Assembly (NCBI GenBank): GCA_051294375.1
Contig: CM119264.1
Location: forward strand, 13,226,813-13,290,812
From: Paraspadella gotoi
Taxonomy: Eukaryota; Chaetognatha
Direction: 5' to 3'
DNA length: 64,000 bases
A program made the position numbers and the translations under genes. The notes below the pieces were generated by a model. That model did no database searches, was not told the DNA's origin, and saw only the letters and a program-made list of their open reading frames with translations. Below are positions 1 through 12,967 of the stretch, in pieces. The first letter of the stretch is position 1, and each line of letters starts with the position of its first letter.

Positions 1-183
1 NNNNNNNNNNNNNNNNNNNNNNNNNNNNNNNNNNNNNNNNNNNNNNNNNNNNNNNNNNNNNNNNNNNNNNNNNNNNNNNNNNNNNNNNNNNNNNNNNNNN
101 NNNNNNNNNNNNNNNNNNNNNNNNNNNNNNNNNNNNNNNNNNNNNNNNNNNNNNNNNNNNNNNNNNNNNNNNNNNNNNNNNNN
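1..183. other. assembly gap (N) at window edge
   Basis: Run of N; no sequence is available. Confidence 0.99.
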
Positions 184-399
184 TTTTTTCTCCGCTCTAT
201 TGTCACATGCAATTTTTTTTTCATTCCAATAACCACGATGAAAAACACTTTTTTATAAAGTTATAAATATTTGAGCAGTAGAGAATATGGAAAATATTTA
301 TAAAGAGAAACGATATTTAGACGAGATGACATTTTCTTATTTTTAACGATTTATAAAAATTTTTTACAGAGTGATTGTTTTTGAATTATATACTTTTTA
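184..399. other. AT-rich non-coding stretch
   Basis: About 215 bases of AT-rich sequence between two gaps. I see no gene, repeat or motif in it. Confidence 0.5.
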
Positions 400-1109
400 N
401 NNNNNNNNNNNNNNNNNNNNNNNNNNNNNNNNNNNNNNNNNNNNNNNNNNNNNNNNNNNNNNNNNNNNNNNNNNNNNNNNNNNNNNNNNNNNNNNNNNNN
501 NNNNNNNNNNNNNNNNNNNNNNNNNNNNNNNNNNNNNNNNNNNNNNNNNNNNNNNNNNNNNNNNNNNNNNNNNNNNNNNNNNNNNNNNNNNNNNNNNNNN
601 NNNNNNNNNNNNNNNNNNNNNNNNNNNNNNNNNNNNNNNNNNNNNNNNNNNNNNNNNNNNNNNNNNNNNNNNNNNNNNNNNNNNNNNNNNNNNNNNNNNN
701 NNNNNNNNNNNNNNNNNNNNNNNNNNNNNNNNNNNNNNNNNNNNNNNNNNNNNNNNNNNNNNNNNNNNNNNNNNNNNNNNNNNNNNNNNNNNNNNNNNNN
801 NNNNNNNNNNNNNNNNNNNNNNNNNNNNNNNNNNNNNNNNNNNNNNNNNNNNNNNNNNNNNNNNNNNNNNNNNNNNNNNNNNNNNNNNNNNNNNNNNNNN
901 NNNNNNNNNNNNNNNNNNNNNNNNNNNNNNNNNNNNNNNNNNNNNNNNNNNNNNNNNNNNNNNNNNNNNNNNNNNNNNNNNNNNNNNNNNNNNNNNNNNN
1001 NNNNNNNNNNNNNNNNNNNNNNNNNNNNNNNNNNNNNNNNNNNNNNNNNNNNNNNNNNNNNNNNNNNNNNNNNNNNNNNNNNNNNNNNNNNNNNNNNNNN
1101 NNNNNNNNN
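400..1109. other. assembly gap (710 N)
   Basis: Run of N whose right edge is a pure (CT)n tract, so the gap probably lies in or beside a microsatellite. Confidence 0.99.

Positions 1110-1143
<34 letters not shown>
1110..1143 (+). repeat. (CT)17 microsatellite at gap edge
   Basis: Uninterrupted CT dinucleotides start directly at the end of the N run and stop at TCTGTTCTC. Confidence 0.97.
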
Positions 1144-1146
<3 letters not shown>

Positions 1147-1869
1147 CTCAGAGATTCCAATCACATATTCCAGTCACACTCGGTCGTGATTTTCGCCGAA
1201 TTTTCTCGTGATTACGATCACGAGATAGAAACCCATAAATTCACATACATTCCGTCCGAGGAGAAAATTGGAGGAGTTCTTTCGAATAAATATGCTTATA
1301 TAAGTATGTTTTTATCATATATAAGTANNNNNNNNNNNNNNNNNNNNNNNNNNNNNNNNNNNNNNNNNNNNNNNNNNNAATTTAAAAACACCGAAGCCGC
1401 GATTCCAGATATCACGTGACCGAGGAAGAGAACGAGAAGCGTTTCCATGACAACATCGCGAACGGAGACAAACAGGCGGAGGAGAACCAGCTGAGTTTTT
1501 AATCGCTTTCGTTGTCGTTGTTATCGACAGTTTTCGTCCCCGCTGTAAAAGTTGTCGTCGTTGTGTTTATATCCTTTCTTCACAGTTCGCACGGAGGAAA
1601 GGGGGGAAAAAAAAAAGTCCGCCGCCATAAAATTCCCTTTCAACAAAATAAAATCAAGGGCGAAAGGAAGAAAAGAGAACAAAAGGAAAACAACGGAACT
1701 GGCGGGAAAAAAAAACGATGAAGGAATAAGGGAGAAAAAAAGGAAAAGGAAAAGGAGAGGGGGGGGAGAACAAAACGAGAAAATAAGGGAAGAAATGGGT
1801 TTCGACGGTTTTGTCCTCGTTAAGAATGTAAATGGACGACGGTAAAGACAACGACGACGACGACGACGA
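1144..1869. other. non-coding stretch with purine-rich part
   Basis: Contains one small gap (1328-1378) and an A/G-rich stretch at about 1590-1800. A TCACGTGA palindrome lies at 1412-1419. The short open frames here are Lys/Arg/Glu-rich low complexity and resemble no protein I know. Confidence 0.4.
1328..1378. other. assembly gap (51 N)
   Basis: Run of N in AT-rich sequence; no repeat is visible at its edges apart from a doubled ATATAAGTA-like string on the left. Confidence 0.99.
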
Positions 1870-2676
1870 NNNNNNNNNNNNNNNNNNNNNNNNNNNNNNN
1901 NNNNNNNNNNNNNNNNNNNNNNNNNNNNNNNNNNNNNNNNNNNNNNNNNNNNNNNNNNNNNNNNNNNNNNNNNNNNNNNNNNNNNNNNNNNNNNNNNNNN
2001 NNNNNNNNNNNNNNNNNNNNNNNNNNNNNNNNNNNNNNNNNNNNNNNNNNNNNNNNNNNNNNNNNNNNNNNNNNNNNNNNNNNNNNNNNNNNNNNNNNNN
2101 NNNNNNNNNNNNNNNNNNNNNNNNNNNNNNNNNNNNNNNNNNNNNNNNNNNNNNNNNNNNNNNNNNNNNNNNNNNNNNNNNNNNNNNNNNNNNNNNNNNN
2201 NNNNNNNNNNNNNNNNNNNNNNNNNNNNNNNNNNNNNNNNNNNNNNNNNNNNNNNNNNNNNNNNNNNNNNNNNNNNNNNNNNNNNNNNNNNNNNNNNNNN
2301 NNNNNNNNNNNNNNNNNNNNNNNNNNNNNNNNNNNNNNNNNNNNNNNNNNNNNNNNNNNNNNNNNNNNNNNNNNNNNNNNNNNNNNNNNNNNNNNNNNNN
2401 NNNNNNNNNNNNNNNNNNNNNNNNNNNNNNNNNNNNNNNNNNNNNNNNNNNNNNNNNNNNNNNNNNNNNNNNNNNNNNNNNNNNNNNNNNNNNNNNNNNN
2501 NNNNNNNNNNNNNNNNNNNNNNNNNNNNNNNNNNNNNNNNNNNNNNNNNNNNNNNNNNNNNNNNNNNNNNNNNNNNNNNNNNNNNNNNNNNNNNNNNNNN
2601 NNNNNNNNNNNNNNNNNNNNNNNNNNNNNNNNNNNNNNNNNNNNNNNNNNNNNNNNNNNNNNNNNNNNNNNNNNNN
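1870..2676. other. assembly gap (807 N) between two simple repeats
   Basis: The left edge is (GAC)n and the right edge is an (ATTTAT)n hexanucleotide run (2677-2705). The gap therefore joins two different low-complexity tracts. Confidence 0.99.
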
Positions 2677-2986
2677 ATTTATATTTATATTTATATTTAT
2701 ATTTTTAGAGGATTGAAGTTTTTTTGTCGCTTTTTCTTGATATATGTGTGCTTACAGATTATTCTTTGGCTTTATTTTTATTTTTTTGCTTTCTTTTACT
2801 TTATATATTTCTTGACTTAATAATTTTCTACTTTCATCTGGCATACATCTCTTTTAGTTTCAAAACTTCTTTCCATAAATTTATATTTTGTTCTAAATTT
2901 ACACGATCGTGTATCATTTTTTGACCTTTTACTTTTCTTTGTTCCCTAGTACTTTTTTCAAAATCTAGAGCGACTTTGCCAATTCA
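2677..2986. other. T-rich non-coding stretch
   Basis: Begins with a 6-bp (ATTTAT)n run and continues as T-rich sequence without a recognisable gene. Confidence 0.45.
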
Positions 2987-3134
2987 NNNNNNNNNNNNNN
3001 NNNNNNNNNNNNNNNNNNNNNNNNNNNNNNNNNNNNNNNNNNNNNNNNNNNNNNNNNNNNNNNNNNNNNNNNNNNNNNNNNNNNNNNNNNNNNNNNNNNN
3101 NNNNNNNNNNNNNNNNNNNNNNNNNNNNNNNNNN
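2987..3134. other. assembly gap (148 N)
   Basis: Run of N; GAGAG follows directly. Confidence 0.99.
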
Positions 3135-3907
3135 GAGAGTCTTGGATTGGATTGGCGACTGTCGAGCGGCCTTGAGGGATTTCGTGAGGGAAAGAAAAAA
3201 GTTATAAAAGTCAATCACATCCAATTTTGTTGCGGTGAAGTCTTGAACCGCGGTTGTGCCGAGAGAAAAGGAGTACCACGGAATTTGTCGTTGTTGTTGT
3301 TTTTCTCTTACAATGTTTAGTTTAAAAATATCGAGACTCAGTCGTCGAATAAATTCGAATTTCCGGCATCAGTCAAAAACCTGGAACCGAAAACGACGTC
3401 ATCGAACTCCGATGCCAATGACGTCATAGCAGATGTCGCCGATGACGACATCGAAGGCGACAAATGGTCTTTTGTCATCAGCCGGTGTGAGGTGTGAGAA
3501 CAATAACAGAAACATAATCGACGGGAAAGACTTGGATGATGACCTGAAGGAAGAACGAGCAGATAAAAATATCTTGAGGCGAATCCTAAATTCGCCTCCC
3601 GTACCTTGTAGAAATTCAGCTCGTCCAATTGGCTTGGACAGCTAAATACTCGTTCACCAACCGTGAGTTCCGGTTTCAATCCTCTCACGGTTGGGAGATG
3701 CCTCTCACCCCGGGCATCGAACTTGTCCTCCCGCTGCCAGAAGCTATAAATTTTTCCCCCTTTAGAACGTCTTGCAGATTGAAGGCGTCTTCATTCAAGT
3801 CATTCAAGCCAATTAAAAAATGACTTATTTCCAAAATTATCAATGATTAAAAAGAAACGAATAGATGTTTATTAAGTACACCTTACAGAGGACAGACTTA
3901 CTTCGGC
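3135..3907. other. mixed-composition non-coding stretch
   Basis: Less AT-rich than its surroundings. It holds a TGACGTCA palindrome (CRE-type site) at 3419-3426 inside several GACG/GATGACG words. There is also a perfect 11-bp hairpin with arms at 3657-3667 and 3684-3694. A 116-codon minus-strand frame spans 3338-3688, but its translation resembles no family I recognise and I do not call it a gene. Confidence 0.35.
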
Positions 3908-4032
3908 GGGCTCAATTCTACGGGGGCAGTCTTAGGTGTGCGCAATTCTACGTGGGCGGAATCCGATGTGGGCGCAATCTTACGTGGGCGCAATTTTATG
4001 GGCCCAATACGACGTGGGCACAATCCTGCGAC
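3908..4032 (+). repeat. 16-bp minisatellite, about 8 units
   Basis: Degenerate tandem repeat with consensus GGGCGCAATTCTACGT. Units begin with GGGC, GTGC or GGGG and end ACGT, GATGT or TATG. The array is about 125 bp in otherwise AT-rich DNA. It translates as a repeated Ala-Gln-Phe-Tyr-like frame, which I read as a by-product of the repeat. Confidence 0.8.
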
Positions 4033-4398
4033 CACCCTCGAATAATACAAAATTATATTATTCTCCTGACGCTTGACCTATTTTCTGAGGAATTTAAGAA
4101 TATATTTAAAAAGGGGAAAAAACAACAAAGAAAAAATCAAATAATGGGGAATCCAAAAAGATGTAAATAAGTTTAAATGACGCTGGAGTCGTGAGACCTC
4201 AAATTCTAATAAGTCAACGACCTGCAGTTTCTCTTTCCCGCCCGAACTAATGAAGGACGACAACAACAACGACAACTCACGCGCCAGATGCTTTTATTTC
4301 GCTTTTATTTGTTTTTTCTTGATTGAGGGGTGGATATCAGGACAGGCGCCATCTCAATTGTCGTATCGGGAAAGGAAAGAGAGAGAGGGAAAAAAGAG

Positions 4399-4520
4399 NN
4401 NNNNNNNNNNNNNNNNNNNNNNNNNNNNNNNNNNNNNNNNNNNNNNNNNNNNNNNNNNNNNNNNNNNNNNNNNNNNNNNNNNNNNNNNNNNNNNNNNNNN
4501 NNNNNNNNNNNNNNNNNNNN
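4399..4520. other. assembly gap (122 N) in GA tract
   Basis: AAAGAG lies on the left and a pure (GA)n run on the right, so the gap sits inside a microsatellite. Confidence 0.99.

Positions 4521-4552
<32 letters not shown>
4521..4552 (+). repeat. (GA)16 microsatellite
   Basis: Pure GA dinucleotides after the gap; a shorter interrupted GA run follows to about 4577. Confidence 0.95.
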
Positions 4553-5816
<1,264 letters not shown>

Positions 5817-5939
5817 AAAAAACTTAATCATGCTCAAAGTTTTTTCGCCAGTTCGTGATTTTTTTTTTCACTCTGATCGACGAAAAACTTGAAAATGTCA
5901 AATTTATGAAAAAGAAAATGAAAAGTCGCGCGGATGATG

Positions 5940-6130
5940 GGAGATTTTAAGGGAAGGGTCGGGGAAGAGTTGGGGAAAGTATGGGAAAGAGTTTGGGAAG
6001 GATTGGGGTAGAATAAGGGAAGGATTTGAGGAGAATCGGGGAAGATTTTGGGTAGGAATGGCAAAAAACTAGGGGAGAATTTTAGAAATAGCTAGGGAAG
6101 AGTTAAGAGAGAATTAGAGAAGAATTGGCA
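5940..6130 (+). repeat. degenerate G/A-rich tandem repeat, ~14 bp
   Basis: Repeated words of the type GGGGAAGAGTTT and GGGAAGGATT at about 14-bp spacing, decaying towards the right end. Confidence 0.55.
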
Positions 6131-6557
6131 TTGGATTTTAGTTAATTATAAGAGGATTGACTGAAGATACTCATTCAATATTTCGTTATGTTCGGAGAAA
6201 ACAATGGCCGGTGGTGATCGTGGGAAGGACACCAATTTTCTTTTGTGAATTGGCCGTTCGGCCATTGTTCTTGTGACGCTTGTAAGAATTTTAGCCACGT
6301 TACGAACTTTAAATCTCCCTTCTACTTCTTCTTCACCTTCCTCTTTTTTCCTCGAACCTTTAAGACGAAGCGCGAGAAAGTTGAGACGCCAGAGAAACGA
6401 TTTCGAATGACGAGCGACGCTTTTTCGTTTCTGACAGATGAGATCAAAAATCCGCGAGAAAAATATTTAAAAAAAAAAAGAAAAAGAGAAAAAAATGATA
6501 AGGAGGATGAACGGCCCTGCTGCACCGGGGGAAAAAGGAGAGGAAGATTTAACGAGG

Positions 6558-6610
6558 AAAAGGAGGAGGAGGAGGAGGAGGAGGAGGATGAGGAGTAGGA
6601 GGAAGCTGCG
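6558..6610 (+). repeat. (GGA)n trinucleotide run
   Basis: Imperfect GAGGAGGAGG run with an interruption (GATGAGGAGTAGG). Confidence 0.8.
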
Positions 6611-6664
6611 GGAAGATGAAGAAGAGGTGGAGGATGAGAGAGTCGCGCGAAAAACTCCAGTTTG

Positions 6665-6674
<10 letters not shown>

Positions 6675-6757
<83 letters not shown>
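6675..6757 (+). repeat. (CT)n microsatellite, 83 bp
   Basis: Pure CT run after a shorter CTCTCTTT lead-in at 6664. Confidence 0.97.
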
Positions 6758-6760
<3 letters not shown>

Positions 6761-8800
6761 CTCGCTCTCAATTTTTTCCTTCCTCCTTCTTTCCTTCCGC
6801 CAAATCTCTTTTCCTTCCTCCATTTTTCTCTCGTTCCTCCTATCGCCCTTCTCTCTCCTTTTTTTTTTTCTCCCCCTTTTTTTTCGGGAGAAAACGATTT
6901 CAGCGAATCGGATCCATTAAACGACACAAAAGCCGAAGGAAAAAAAAAAGAAGAAAATCTCTGTCGCCGATTTTATTCTTGAGATTCGGTTTTGACTTCG
7001 TTTTATATCCGACTTTTTTTTAATCCTTATTATAAGGACAAGTACTAAAAAGTATATAACTTATACTTGTCGTCACCGACGTTTTAGTCTTCGTTCGAAT
7101 TTTTTTCGGCTCGTCGTTCTTCGACGGATTTTTCTTTTTCATCCACGTATCGATATCGTCTTCATCGTCGTCGTCGTCGTCGTCGTCATCGTCGCTAACG
7201 CCCGTAAACCGGGATTGCCTCCAACTTCCCTTCCGTTTTGCATTTTCTTGCTCGCAACCGCAGAAAAGACTGGGAAATTTTATGGCCGGGTTGAGCCAGG
7301 GGTCATCCGTCCAGGGAGTGATTTTAACGGGGAATGTGAATGCGGAAAAATCCTCTCGCCCCCGAGCCCGGTCAGCGGATGATTAATGTGAGGGTTTTAC
7401 GCGAGGTGTTTTGTTTCTGGGGCGAGGGGGGGAACTCTTATTCTCATAGTACACGTATTAGTGGTTGGCGCGAGAATACCCGTGAATGTATTACGGAATG
7501 GTGCTCTTGGTGAATTAAAAAAGGAACGAATTAAAGAAGTAAAAGAGAGATTCAGGTTGCAAACTCGGTTGCGATGTCGGTCGTCCGATCGACACGCGAA
7601 GGCAAATTGATTACGCAAATGTTTTCTTTTGCTTTTTAAAGTGCAGGGCGATCCAAGCAAAGCGCTAGCAGGTGGAGCGATGCAGTTGGTGCGGGTTAAA
7701 CTGGAGCAATGCAGGTGAAGCCAAGCAGGCGGAGCGGAAAAAACGATTATGCGCGGAATCACGAGGGACCCGTTAAAATGAAGTCGAGGGATCTTTTTGG
7801 GGGGAAGCAGGGAGGCAGGGATTGCAGGGAGGTTAAGGCAGTGAGGCAGGGAAGGAAAGAGGCAAGGCGGCGGGGGAAATTGAGGAAGTAAAGGTGGCGG
7901 GCGAGGGAGAAAAAAAAATCGCGGTTACATTTTCATTCATATGCAGATGAAGGAATTTCGACGAGAGACCAATGGCGACGTGACTTGTCCCGTTGACTCG
8001 TCGCCGAAAAGTTTAACGTTCTAATCCTGAGTTAACTTTTTCTACGGGATCGGAATAGACTTCCTGGTCAGATCGAGGGTTATAAAAATGGAGCATGGGC
8101 GCTGTTATTGTCGTTGTTGTCGTCGGTGCACGAACGCGAAGCGAAGTTTGGTGTTTCGGCTGCAGGAAACCTTTAAAAAGGTCGAATCTCAGTTTTAATC
8201 TTCGAGAATTCGTTTTAGTAACTTAGGTTAGTGATGTCGTCGTCGTTTTCGTCGTCTTCTTCCTCTTCGTCTTCTTCGTCGTTTTTATTTCATTTTAGCG
8301 GGAAATAGTTCGTTTTTTTTTAGTTTTACCCTCTTTTCTATCATTCTTCTTCCTATCTAACAAGAATTCCTTTCTTTCACTTCTCTTTAAGCGACCTCTG
8401 TTTTCCTCTTGTATACCTAATTTTCCTTTCCTCCCTTTTTTTTTCACTTCCGCCCGCACTAAGTCCCACAGGTTTTTTTTTTAAACTAGCTAATTTTTTT
8501 TTTCCGTGAGAATTTTTCTTTTTCTTTTTCCATTTTTCTTTATTAATTTTTTTCTCGCTCTCAACTTTCTTCGCTTAATTTAATCAGAAGACGCAGAGCC
8601 ACTCTTTCAGGGATTTATTCATATTTCTCCGAAGGTGTGCACTCGTGAAGCGGCTTTTATCTTTCTTCCTTTCTTTCCTCATTTTCCTTTATGTCTTTCT
8701 TAAATTAATTCTTTGGTGATTTTATCGCTTCCGCCAGACTTGTTTGTTTGGATCTATGTTTGTTTTTTTTTGTTATATTTTTTTCTCTCGCTTTCGCTCA
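6758..8800. other. non-coding stretch
   Basis: About 2 kb with a (GTC)n run (7160-7193), GGCAGGGAGGCAGG-like G-rich sequence at 7795-7880, and TCTTCGTCG-type pyrimidine sequence at 8235-8285. A GTTATAAAAATGG word at about 8079 looks TATA-like, but no supported gene follows it. No protein-coding similarity recognised. Confidence 0.35.
7160..7193 (+). repeat. (GTC)n trinucleotide run
   Basis: CATCGTCGTCGTCGTCGTCG run with one ATC interruption near the right end. Confidence 0.9.
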
Positions 8801-8906
8801 CTCTCTCTCTCTCTCTTTCTTCTTTTTCGCTCGGCTTCTCACCCTCTCTCTCTCCCTCTCTCTCTCTCCTCTCTCTCTCTCCCTCCTCTCTCTCTCTTTC
8901 TCTCTT

Positions 8907-8938
<32 letters not shown>

Positions 8939-9060
8939 TTCTTCGCTCTCTCTCTCTCTCTCTTATCTATCTCTCTCTCTTTCTCTCTATCTCTCTTTCT
9001 CTCTCTCTCTCCCTCTGTCTAGCATTCTCTCTCTTCCCCCCTCTCTCTCTCTCTCTCTTT
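8801..9060 (+). repeat. compound (CT)n tract, 260 bp
   Basis: CT dinucleotides interrupted by TTT, CCC and TAT, typical of an ageing microsatellite. It yields Ser/Leu-rich open frames in all three forward frames. Confidence 0.93.
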
Positions 9061-9497
9061 TTACTTCCACTCTCCTCTCTCTCCTCCCGTCGCATGCTTC
9101 ATTTTGCAAGAGCATTTTTTCCCCTTTTTTTCATTGTTCGTTTTTTCTTCAATTGAAAATAAAGAAAAAACAATACGCGACATTTTTCCCGCGAAAAAAA
9201 TGCAACCAAACTGCTAAATGATCTTTTAAAGGGTAAGTAAAACTCGCTAATGCTTTTCTCACTCAAATACACGATGAATGTAATTATAACTTTGCTCAGT
9301 GTGCACGGTGTATATAGTTAAAGCAAAGTTAGAGCCTGAAAAATAAAATTCTTAGTTCTCGGTAAACGAGTTTTCCAGCCGAGTCACCAGTGAGCCTTGG
9401 AGACAAACCCTTTTTTTTCTCTTTACCAGTTTCAAGACGGTCTCTCTATTTCTCTCAATCTATCTCTCTTTCTCTCTCTCTTTCTCTCTGACTCTCA

Positions 9498-9500
<3 letters not shown>

Positions 9501-9563
<63 letters not shown>
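9501..9563 (+). repeat. (CT)n microsatellite, 63 bp
   Basis: Pure TC/CT run with an imperfect lead-in from about 9440 and a small second run at 9661-9682. Confidence 0.96.
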
Positions 9564-9565
<2 letters not shown>

Positions 9566-9908
9566 TGAGGCAAAAGGGAAAAAAAGGAGCGTCAAATCTA
9601 ACATATAATCATGTAACATCTTCATATGTCACAGTCTTCGTCGTTTCTACTTTTAATATATCTCTGTCTCTCTCTCTCTCTTTGTTTTTATTCCTATTTA
9701 AACATTCAAGTATGTATACTAGATTTTCTTGACTAACTCGACGAAAACCAAGCGTTTGCCCTTTCATTCAAGTTCACTTTTACTGCTCGAAACTTGTTTG
9801 TATCTTTACGAGTTTGTTTGTAGTTTTTACGATCAACGACGAAAGAAGTTTTGAGAAACTTTGGAAGGGAATCCGCTTTGAGTCCGACTTAATCCTAGAA
9901 TTATATGG

Positions 9909-10190
9909 GGATTGGAATGAGAAAAGAGGAGAGGGTAGACGAGCGGGGAGAGGAGAAGAGAAAAGATAAACAGTGAAGAGAAGAAAAGAGGAAAGAAAAG
10001 TAAGAAAGAGAAACAGAGGGATTAAGATAGAAAAGAGAAAGAGAAAAGTTGAAAAAGAATAAGAAATAGAAACAGAGAAAAAGTGATGAAGATAAAAAAA
10101 GGGGGGAAAAAAGAGAGAAGTGCAAAAGAACACGAACGAAAAATAGAGAATAGAGGACAAGAGAAGAGAAGAGAAGAAAAAACAAAAGGG
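9909..10190 (+). repeat. purine-rich (G/A) tract, ~280 bp
   Basis: Nearly all A and G on this strand, built of GAGAAAAGAGG- and AAGAGAAG-like words with very few pyrimidines. Confidence 0.75.
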
Positions 10191-10531
10191 AATAAATGCT
10201 CGGAATGAGGGAATCAAAGGCGCTTACATCATTAGAAAAGTCTGGAGTTGGAGTCAAGAAAAAAAAAGGCCGATGAATCTTGGGGGATTTTTCTTTCTTT
10301 CTCTCTCTCTCTCGGTCTCTCCTTCTCCCTCTTCCTCTCTCTCTCAGTTCTCTCTCTCTCTCTGTTCTTTATCTCTGTCACTTTCGATCTGGTTGTTTTT
10401 TATATAAAAAAAAACACTTTAACAGCGAAACAAATAATGAGCGACGACGAAACTCAAGCTTTAATTTTATTTATTTTCTTTTTATTTTCCGCGTAAAAAC
10501 CGACGAACCGCTACGTGCGGGGTTGAAATAG

Positions 10532-10590
10532 GTGGCGTGGTGGTCGGGGTGGTGGTAGGGGTGGTGGTCGGGGAGGTGGTCGGGGTTGTG
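10532..10590 (+). repeat. G-rich 12-bp minisatellite, G-quadruplex candidate
   Basis: About five units close to GGTGGTGGTCGG. Four GGGG runs at 10546-10549, 10558-10561, 10570-10573 and 10582-10585 are spaced by 8 nt. Confidence 0.7.
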
Positions 10591-10599
10591 GAATGAATG

Positions 10600-11778
10600 G
10601 GGAGTGGGTGGTAGACAGTAGAGGCGGGGATGAACGAGAACGAGACAGTGGTGGCGGGTATTTCATCTGGCTGTTTAGCATAAATACGACCAAATACGTT
10701 GAATATAATTATTTTTTTATGCATTTTCCCTTATCTTATTCGTTTAAACTATAAACAGAAATTAGTTGAAAGGAAGAATAATGGGAAATTATGAGGGTAA
10801 AGAAAGAATCGCCGGGAAGCTGAGAACTAAATTGCTGGGTATATGGTATGGTTTTAAGAGGGAAAAAAAGAAAAAAGAAAAAAGAGTATATTATATACTA
10901 ATGAAAATTTGCAATTACTTGTTTCACTATTTTCTATTTCTAATTAATATTTTAAATGTTTTATGAAGATTTAGTATTTAATTATATTATCTTAATAATA
11001 CAATATTGCTTTCTTTTTAAAAAACTGTTTTATTTTATATAATAATTCAATTTGGGAAGGGGAAGAGTCAGTTGTGTGTCTTCTTTGGAAATAGAGGAGC
11101 ATTATACAACAGGTATTTTACTATCTGTCCTATGTTTTCTAATAGATATGCACACATCATTTCCTGTTAGATTAAGTCATATAATGAAATCATAAATAGC
11201 TTAAGAGGGCTGCAGAAAGGGGGAATGGTAATTTTGAGGGGGGGACACGTTATATATATTTTTTTTACCCAATAGGAAAGACCTACCATGTAATTTTGAT
11301 GGGATAACTAGGGAGGTCTATGGGACTTATCATGAATATAATTTAAAATAATTTAATGAAAATTTATTTTTGTTTTGTCTAATTTTTTAATTATTTTTTT
11401 TTCTTTGAATATTATTTTATCATTTATTTTTACAATGGGAAGTCATCAGTTTGGGGAACTATACCTCATTGGATTTCGGCTCTTTAATCCCAATATCACA
11501 GGTATAGGCGAGCCCATCAACAATGGTGGAATCTCGTTGTTGCTTATCTTAATTTTAAAGTATATTTTGAATGTTTACTTAAACAGACCAAAACCCTGGC
11601 ATCAACAGCATTATTAATTTTAGAGAAATTTATTAAGGTTTTGTAATAATTTGTAAATATAAATAATTTAAATAAGTTAAATAATTAGTTAAATAATAAT
11701 TGATAATTAATGGTATGTTATGTAAAGTTAACATAAAGTTAATTAAGTAAAAAATTAAAAAAAGAAAAGTAATAAAGA

Positions 11779-11779
<1 letters not shown>
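10600..11779. other. AT-rich non-coding stretch
   Basis: AT-rich with no recognised gene. An 80-codon forward frame at 11375-11617 has a hydrophobic start, but I recognise nothing in it. Confidence 0.35.

Positions 11780-11852
<73 letters not shown>
11780..11852 (+). repeat. compound (AT)n-(AG)n microsatellite
   Basis: TATATA run passing directly into AGAGAG. Confidence 0.93.
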
Positions 11853-11857
<5 letters not shown>

Positions 11858-11972
11858 AGAGTAGAGAGATAACGAAACGATATAAGAAAAAGTGAATCGA
11901 TTTTTCCTAATTTTACGATAAAAATTTAGTGAAGAAGCGAAACGGTGTGAAACTGTGACTACCAGGTAGAAC

Positions 11973-11976
11973 ATAG

Positions 11977-12029
<53 letters not shown>

Positions 12030-12058
12030 GAGAGAGAGTAGAAGAGAGAGAGAGTGAG
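11973..12058 (+). repeat. interrupted (GA)n tract
   Basis: GA dinucleotides with AAG, ATG and GTAG interruptions. Confidence 0.9.
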
Positions 12059-12385
12059 TCGAAGAGAGGTGGGACTATTTTACGATTTCTCTGGGCGACG
12101 GTTGAAGCCATTCGTCTTCTTGCGCCTCTTCTTCTGCCAAGGGTTTTTTAACTCCTTCTTCTTCTTACTCGCTTCCTTCTTTCTTTATCTTTCAATCTCG
12201 CTTTCTCGCGCTTTTTCTTTCTTTCTTTCGCGCTCTTCTTTTTCTCGCTCGTCTGCTTTCTTTCTTTTTTCGCTCTTTTTTTTTTTAAAACCTTTTTTTA
12301 GTTCTTCCCTAACATTGTTCGTTTTTTTTTGTTTTTCTAAACATTTTTTCAGAGCTTTTGGAGAGTCTTCCCTTTCTCTCTCTCA

Positions 12386-12485
<100 letters not shown>

Positions 12486-12883
12486 ATGTTGCCAGTAGAA
12501 GGCGTCTGTCGTTAAAGTCGCCCGTTCGTCGATTTGGAAACAAAACAAAACTTAAAACAAAAATACCACAAAAAAGTTACTTACCAACAAAGAGAATAGG
12601 GAATGAACAAGCATCAATTAAAGCTAAAAGTTATCAGTTAAATTCTTCTATGAAAACAATAATTATGACTACAAATTCCGACATACATAAATAACATATA
12701 CTTAAGCCGAAATAACAAGCGTCAGCAAAAATTTTTCACCCACTGACAAAGCGTGGAAAAGGAGAAATAATTAGGGGGCCAATGATTTTTTCTATATCTG
12801 TGGAAACAAAGTTTAAATCATTTTAAAAACGAAAAACATTAGAGTTGACATCGCGATCAAAGAAAGTTTTGAGAGAATAACAG

Positions 12884-12893
<10 letters not shown>

Positions 12894-12965
<72 letters not shown>
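12894..12965 (+). repeat. (GA)n microsatellite, 72 bp
   Basis: Preceded by ACACACACA, so it is a compound CA/GA tract. Confidence 0.97.

Positions 12966-12967
<2 letters not shown>

Noticed and set aside
400-2716. Open frames that run through N gaps
   Set aside because: They are open only because N cannot encode a stop; no protein evidence.
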